Assembly: GCA_002439285.1 (NCBI GenBank)
Contig: DJTQ01000432.1
Location: 1-24,596 of the forward strand
Source: Paenibacillaceae bacterium UBA6304
GTDB lineage: Bacteria; Bacillota; Bacilli; Paenibacillales; Paenibacillaceae
DNA: 24,596 bases
Reading direction: 5' to 3'
Part shown: one piece after another, positions 22,028 to 24,596 of the stretch
How positions within the stretch are numbered: position 1 is the first letter of the stretch
Layout of the letters: every line of letters begins with the position of its first letter
Notes under the pieces: generated by a model
Seen by the model: only the letters and a program-made list of their open reading frames with translations
Told to the model about the DNA's origin: nothing
The model's database searches: none
Program-made: the position numbers and the translations under genes

Positions 22028-22069
22028 TGTGACATAAATCACAATCGATCTGAATGCGCGTTTTATAAT
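22028..22069 (+). promoter_or_regulatory. FNR-dependent promoter of the DUF2249 operon
   Basis: TGTGA-CATAAA-TCACA (22028-22043) is a perfect FNR/CRP-type palindrome. TATAAT (22064-22069) is a perfect -10, and the box centre falls about 40-41 bp before the expected start, the class II activation position. No -35 is needed. Confidence 0.82.
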
Positions 22070-22085
22070 GAAGAAGAGGTGATTC

Positions 22086-22655
22086 ATGATGGATCGAAAA
22101 GATGCCAAAATCGTTGAATTGGATGTTAGAGAGCAGCTGCGCAACAAGCTGGAACCCTTCCAGCTCATTATGGATACCGTCAAAACGCTGGGATCGGACG
22201 ATATTCTCGTCCTGCATGCCACGTTCAAACCAACTCCCCTGCTCGGCTTCCTCAAAATGAAGGGCCTAGTCGGCAAAGCCGTCCAGCAGGAAGATAAAGA
22301 GCACTGGATTACTACTTTCGTCACCAAAAAAAATAAACAATGGCTCGACGCTCCAGACTCCGAGGAACATGCATCCCATGAGGATATAAGCAAAGCTTCG
22401 ACAGAGTGTACCGGACCTGTGCCGGAGGAACGTCCATCCAAGTTGATCGAGCTCGATAATCGCGGCCTGGAGCCCCCGCAGCCGATGGTAAGAACGCTTG
22501 CCGCTCTTGACCGCTGTAAATCCGGAGACCAGGTACTTATTCATAATGACCGCGTACCCGTCTTCTTGATCGAGGAATTAAACAGTCTGGGCTGCCCTTT
22601 CACCGTGGAGGAACAACCGGACGGAACGGCTAAAGTAACCATCACAAAAGCTTAA
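22086..22655 (+). CDS. tandem DUF2249 domain protein
   Basis: A 189-aa protein with two DUF2249 domains. Domain 1 is at about residues 8-83, beginning KIVELDVREQLRNKLEPFQLIM and containing DDILVLHATFKPTPLLGFLK. Domain 2 is at about 119-188, beginning KLIELDNRGLEPPQPMVRTLAAL and containing GDQVLIHNDRVPVFLIEELNSLG. Between them is a charged linker with no predicted order. DUF2249 is a small TusA-like alpha/beta fold found beside nitrite and nitric oxide genes in Firmicutes and Proteobacteria; its biochemistry is not settled. The first domain keeps the H-A-x-x-K-P-x-x-L pattern and the second H-N-D-x-x-P-x-x-L. The ATG at 22086 follows AGAGGTGA. It overlaps nothing and is 14 nt before the next gene. 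Confidence 0.85.
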   Translation: MMDRKDAKIVELDVREQLRNKLEPFQLIMDTVKTLGSDDILVLHATFKPTPLLGFLKMKGLVGKAVQQEDKEHWITTFVTKKNKQWLDAPDSEEHASHEDISKASTECTGPVPEERPSKLIELDNRGLEPPQPMVRTLAALDRCKSGDQVLIHNDRVPVFLIEELNSLGCPFTVEEQPDGTAKVTITKA

Positions 22656-22669
22656 GGGAGATGAACATC

Positions 22670-23911
22670 GTGTCAAAAATATCCCGCCTCCCTTTTATGT
22701 TCATTATTACGGGAATTTTCGGATTCATCCTGTTCCATGCCACTTCGCTGATGTCGTTGACCGCTTGGATCGGGGATGACATCCGGGGTCCGGCCGGCTG
22801 GTTTCACGTTCACCTGTTTGTTCTGGGGTGGGCATCCATGCTTGCCATGGGCGCTGTCTACCAGCTTATCAATGTTATTTTGCAGACTTCGATATACAGT
22901 GAGCGGCTCGGCTATATCCACTACTTTTGTTTTACGATCGGACTATTCGGGTTGTTGTTCGGATTTATCCAAGGAGAGATCTCCTGGATTGCCGGTTTTG
23001 CGACGCTCGCATTTATCGGGTTAGTGCTGTTCGTTTGGAATATGGCATGTACCTTATTCCGCGCCGCCAAATGGGATGGGATTACGATCAGCACGACCTG
23101 CGCCGTCTTTTATTTGCTGCTGACCGGTCTCTCCGGCATGACCATGGGAATTGACTTCGCCACCGGCTGGTTGGGCGATTTACATGAGAACCTGTTCCAC
23201 ACCCATATCTGGCTTGGAACGCTCGGCTGGTTCGGTCTCCTGATCACCGGTTTTAGTTACAAGCTGCTGCCGATGTTCTACTTATCCCATGACTACGACA
23301 CCCGCCTGCAGTGGGTAACGGTCGGATTATGGAATCTCGGCGTGCTGCTCGGGGCCGTTTCGCTTCTGATCGGTACCACGGCATGGCTGACCTGGGCCGC
23401 CTTGGTCATCATTATGCTGGCGCTGATCGCTTATAATATCCACCTGCTGCAAATCCGCAGCAAACGGCATAAGCGAAATCCCGGAGCCGGAATCGCTTGG
23501 ACGATTTACGGCAATCAACTATTCGCGGTATTTGCATTGGCTCTCCTGGTAAAGCTCGCAACCGCTCCCGAGCAGCTGATGGAAACGCGAACGATGCTGC
23601 TGGTCGGCTGGGCGTACCTGAACGGTTGGGTATCTTTTATGATTCTCTGTTATGCTTCCAAGATCGTTCCGTTTCTCTGGTGGACCCACAAGTACGGCAA
23701 GCAGGTCGGAAAACCTGGTACGCCGGTCATGGCGGATCTGTTGAACGAGAAAAAAGCAAGTCTCGGGCTCACGCTCATCGCATGCACCCAACTGGCCGTT
23801 CTGGTCGGCATCGCCTTGAATTCTTCGTGGGTGATCGCCTTGTTCGGCGCCTTATTCTCGCTCGTTTCGCTTGCCTATATTGCACTAATCGCACTCGTAT
23901 TCTCCCGTTAA
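22670..23911 (+). CDS. 12-TM haem-copper-oxidase-like membrane protein of the nitrogen-oxide module
   Basis: A 413-aa integral membrane protein with about twelve TM helices. Conserved-looking histidines are in WFHVHLFVLGWASMLAMGAVYQL (TM2), YIHYF, NLFHTHIWLGTLGWFGLL with FSYKLLPMFYLSH, and WWTHKYG. The TM2 block H-x-H-x-x-x-LG is shared with cytochrome oxidase subunit I-like and NnrS-like proteins, but the paired histidines of the catalytic copper site of a true oxidase or NO reductase are not evident. So it may bind haem without being a full oxidase. The GTG at 22670 is 9 nt after AAGGGAG; the ATG at 22661 touches that site and is unlikely. It is co-transcribed with DUF2249. A role in NO handling or electron supply to NirK is inference from context. 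Confidence 0.75.
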   Translation: MSKISRLPFMFIITGIFGFILFHATSLMSLTAWIGDDIRGPAGWFHVHLFVLGWASMLAMGAVYQLINVILQTSIYSERLGYIHYFCFTIGLFGLLFGFIQGEISWIAGFATLAFIGLVLFVWNMACTLFRAAKWDGITISTTCAVFYLLLTGLSGMTMGIDFATGWLGDLHENLFHTHIWLGTLGWFGLLITGFSYKLLPMFYLSHDYDTRLQWVTVGLWNLGVLLGAVSLLIGTTAWLTWAALVIIMLALIAYNIHLLQIRSKRHKRNPGAGIAWTIYGNQLFAVFALALLVKLATAPEQLMETRTMLLVGWAYLNGWVSFMILCYASKIVPFLWWTHKYGKQVGKPGTPVMADLLNEKKASLGLTLIACTQLAVLVGIALNSSWVIALFGALFSLVSLAYIALIALVFSR

Positions 23912-23958
23912 AATACTTTTAATTCCAATCCAATAACCTAATTATGGAGGGCTAACAA

Positions 23959-24255
23959 ATGGACCGTACAACACAAATCCGCGAATGGCTTAGAGAAGTA
24001 TATGATCCCGAACTCGGCGTCAACATCGTCGATCTGGGACTCGTCTTCGATATCCGAGATCTGGGAGATCAAATCTATGTTCAAATGACCCTAACTACTC
24101 CGGGATGTCCGATGCACGACACGATTGTCGGCGGCGTCAGACGAGTCATTGAGGATTATCTCGACGTCGCTGTGGTCGACGTTGAGCTCGTATGGGAACC
24201 CCGCTGGACCCCGGAAATGATGTCACCGGAAGCCAAACGCGAACTGGGCTTCTAA
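23959..24255 (+). CDS. DUF59/MIP18-family metal-sulfur cluster assembly factor
   Basis: A 98-aa protein of the MIP18/PaaD/SufT-like family. It shows REVYDPELGVNIVDLGLVFDI (about 12-32, with the DPE-x-x-xNIVDLGL block) and MTLTTPGCPMHDTI (about 43-56, with the reactive T-x-x-GCP Cys), then VVDVELVWEPRWTPEMMSPEAKRELG at the end, a pattern shared with B. subtilis YitW. Such proteins help mature Fe-S enzymes. The ATG follows GGAGGG by 7 nt. It is 47 nt after the oxidase-like gene and is followed by a strong terminator, so it ends the operon. NO damages Fe-S clusters, so repair under denitrifying conditions is a reasonable guess. Confidence 0.9.
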   Translation: MDRTTQIREWLREVYDPELGVNIVDLGLVFDIRDLGDQIYVQMTLTTPGCPMHDTIVGGVRRVIEDYLDVAVVDVELVWEPRWTPEMMSPEAKRELGF

Positions 24256-24263
24256 ACAAAAAC

Positions 24264-24305
24264 AAAGCACCTGCAACGTGCGAAAGCCGTTGCAGGTGCT
24301 TTTTC
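24264..24305 (+). terminator. Rho-independent terminator ending the nirK-side operon
   Basis: AGCACCTGCAACG (24266-24278) pairs perfectly with 24288-24300 around a 9-nt loop, followed by a T run. It starts 10 nt after the MIP18-family stop codon. Confidence 0.92.
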
Positions 24306-24360
24306 TTTCCTTCTTGGCTGAACTAAAAGCCAATACAAAATAGACTGGACATAAAAATAT

Positions 24361-24542
24361 GATGCAGGCAAGGGAGTAAAATGATTCCGAAGAAGCTCAA
24401 AGCTTTCTGAAAGAAAGCTGCATCGGAAGCATAAGCTGTGGTCGCCTTTGGTTCCGGATTTCTACCACTTAAGAATTAATAAAATCAAGAAATCTGGAAC
24501 CAACAGCGAGCGTAGGAACATTTTACGTACTTGCCCCGCATC
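24361..24542. repeat. structured inverted-repeat element, possibly a three-way-junction RNA
   Basis: The outer stem is GATGC (24361), CAAG (24369) and GTAAAATG (24376-24383) pairing with CATTTTAC (24519-24526), CTTG (24530) and GCATC (24538-24542). Inside are two side stems: TTCCGA/TCGGAA (24385, 24423) with a hairpin AGCTTTCT/AGAAAGCT (24401-24419), and TTGGTTCC plus GATTTCT (24448-24463) pairing with AGAAATC plus GGAACCAA (24488-24503). This could be a leader RNA of the gene starting at 24593, or a MITE. The rest of 24306-24360 holds only a small hairpin TTGGCT/AGCCAA (24314-24333). Confidence 0.7.
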
Positions 24543-24592
24543 CGTCTTAATAGTTCATCTTACATAGAAGCGGTCGAAAGGAAGTGACAGCA

Positions 24593-24596
24593 TGAT
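24593..24596 (+). CDS. start of a gene running off the right edge
   Basis: The window ends at an ATG (24593) preceded by AAAGGAAG with 7 nt spacing, a good ribosome site. Only the first codon is visible, so nothing can be said about the product. Confidence 0.35.

Noticed and set aside
22013..22441. 142-codon minus-strand frame opposite the DUF2249 gene
   Set aside because: It is antisense to a conserved gene and extends into the FNR promoter, with Ser- and Arg-rich shadow composition.
24361..24542. T-box leader
   Set aside because: The T-box sequence AGGGTGG-N-ACCGCG and a following terminator are absent.

Overview
The window looks like chromosomal DNA from a low-to-mid GC, endospore-forming Gram-positive bacterium, most likely Paenibacillaceae (Paenibacillus-like). 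The grounds are strong AGGAGG-type ribosome sites, several TTG and GTG starts, BmrA-, AzoR-, YugO- and MgtC/SapB-type Firmicute proteins, a tiny YjcZ-type sporulation peptide, an Rtp-like terminator protein and a Bacillus-type SOS box. No phage, insertion sequence or CRISPR array is visible. Most genes lie on the minus strand; the last 3.6 kb is a plus-strand operon.

Left region (1-7610, minus strand). A VanRS-like two-component pair (3922-2128) is followed by a terminator and then by an operon of a membrane-anchored D,D-carboxypeptidase, an ECF sigma factor and a truncated VOC-family protein. Both promoter regions carry three 11-bp-spaced CTTAA-like half-sites, which suggests one OmpR-type regulator controls both. 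Next comes a BmrA-like multidrug ABC exporter, broken by one in-frame TAA, followed by a second response regulator and kinase in the same transcription unit.

Middle region (7707-15486, minus strand). An MgtC/SapB membrane protein is followed upstream by an operon resembling Escherichia coli ygiBC/yjfLMC: an unknown 93-aa protein, a Ser/Gly-rich YgiB-like protein, a glutathionylspermidine-synthase-like ATP-grasp ligase (YgiC/YjfC), a lipoprotein, a DUF350 membrane protein (YjfL) and a two-TM potassium channel with an RCK domain. Upstream of these lie a frameshifted membrane M28 peptidase and a YdjM-like membrane protein with a LexA-type operator. A 95-bp repeat occurs twice (8531-8625 and 15623-15717), differing at two bases.

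Right-middle region (15787-20850). It holds an orphan perfect 18-bp-stem terminator, two small putative sporulation genes with matching SigK-like promoters, an azoreductase with an operator over its -10, metE under a cobalamin riboswitch with a 12-codon leader ORF inside its terminator region, a small unknown protein, and an Rtp-like winged-helix protein with a palindrome over its promoter.

Right end (20914-24596, plus strand). This is an anaerobic nitrogen-oxide module: copper nitrite reductase NirK, a double DUF2249 protein, a 12-TM haem-copper-oxidase-like protein and a DUF59/MIP18 Fe-S factor. FNR-type boxes precede nirK (one mismatch) and the DUF2249 gene (perfect). After the operon terminator, 24361-24542 can fold as a three-way-junction RNA or is a MITE-like inverted repeat, just before another gene starts at the window edge.
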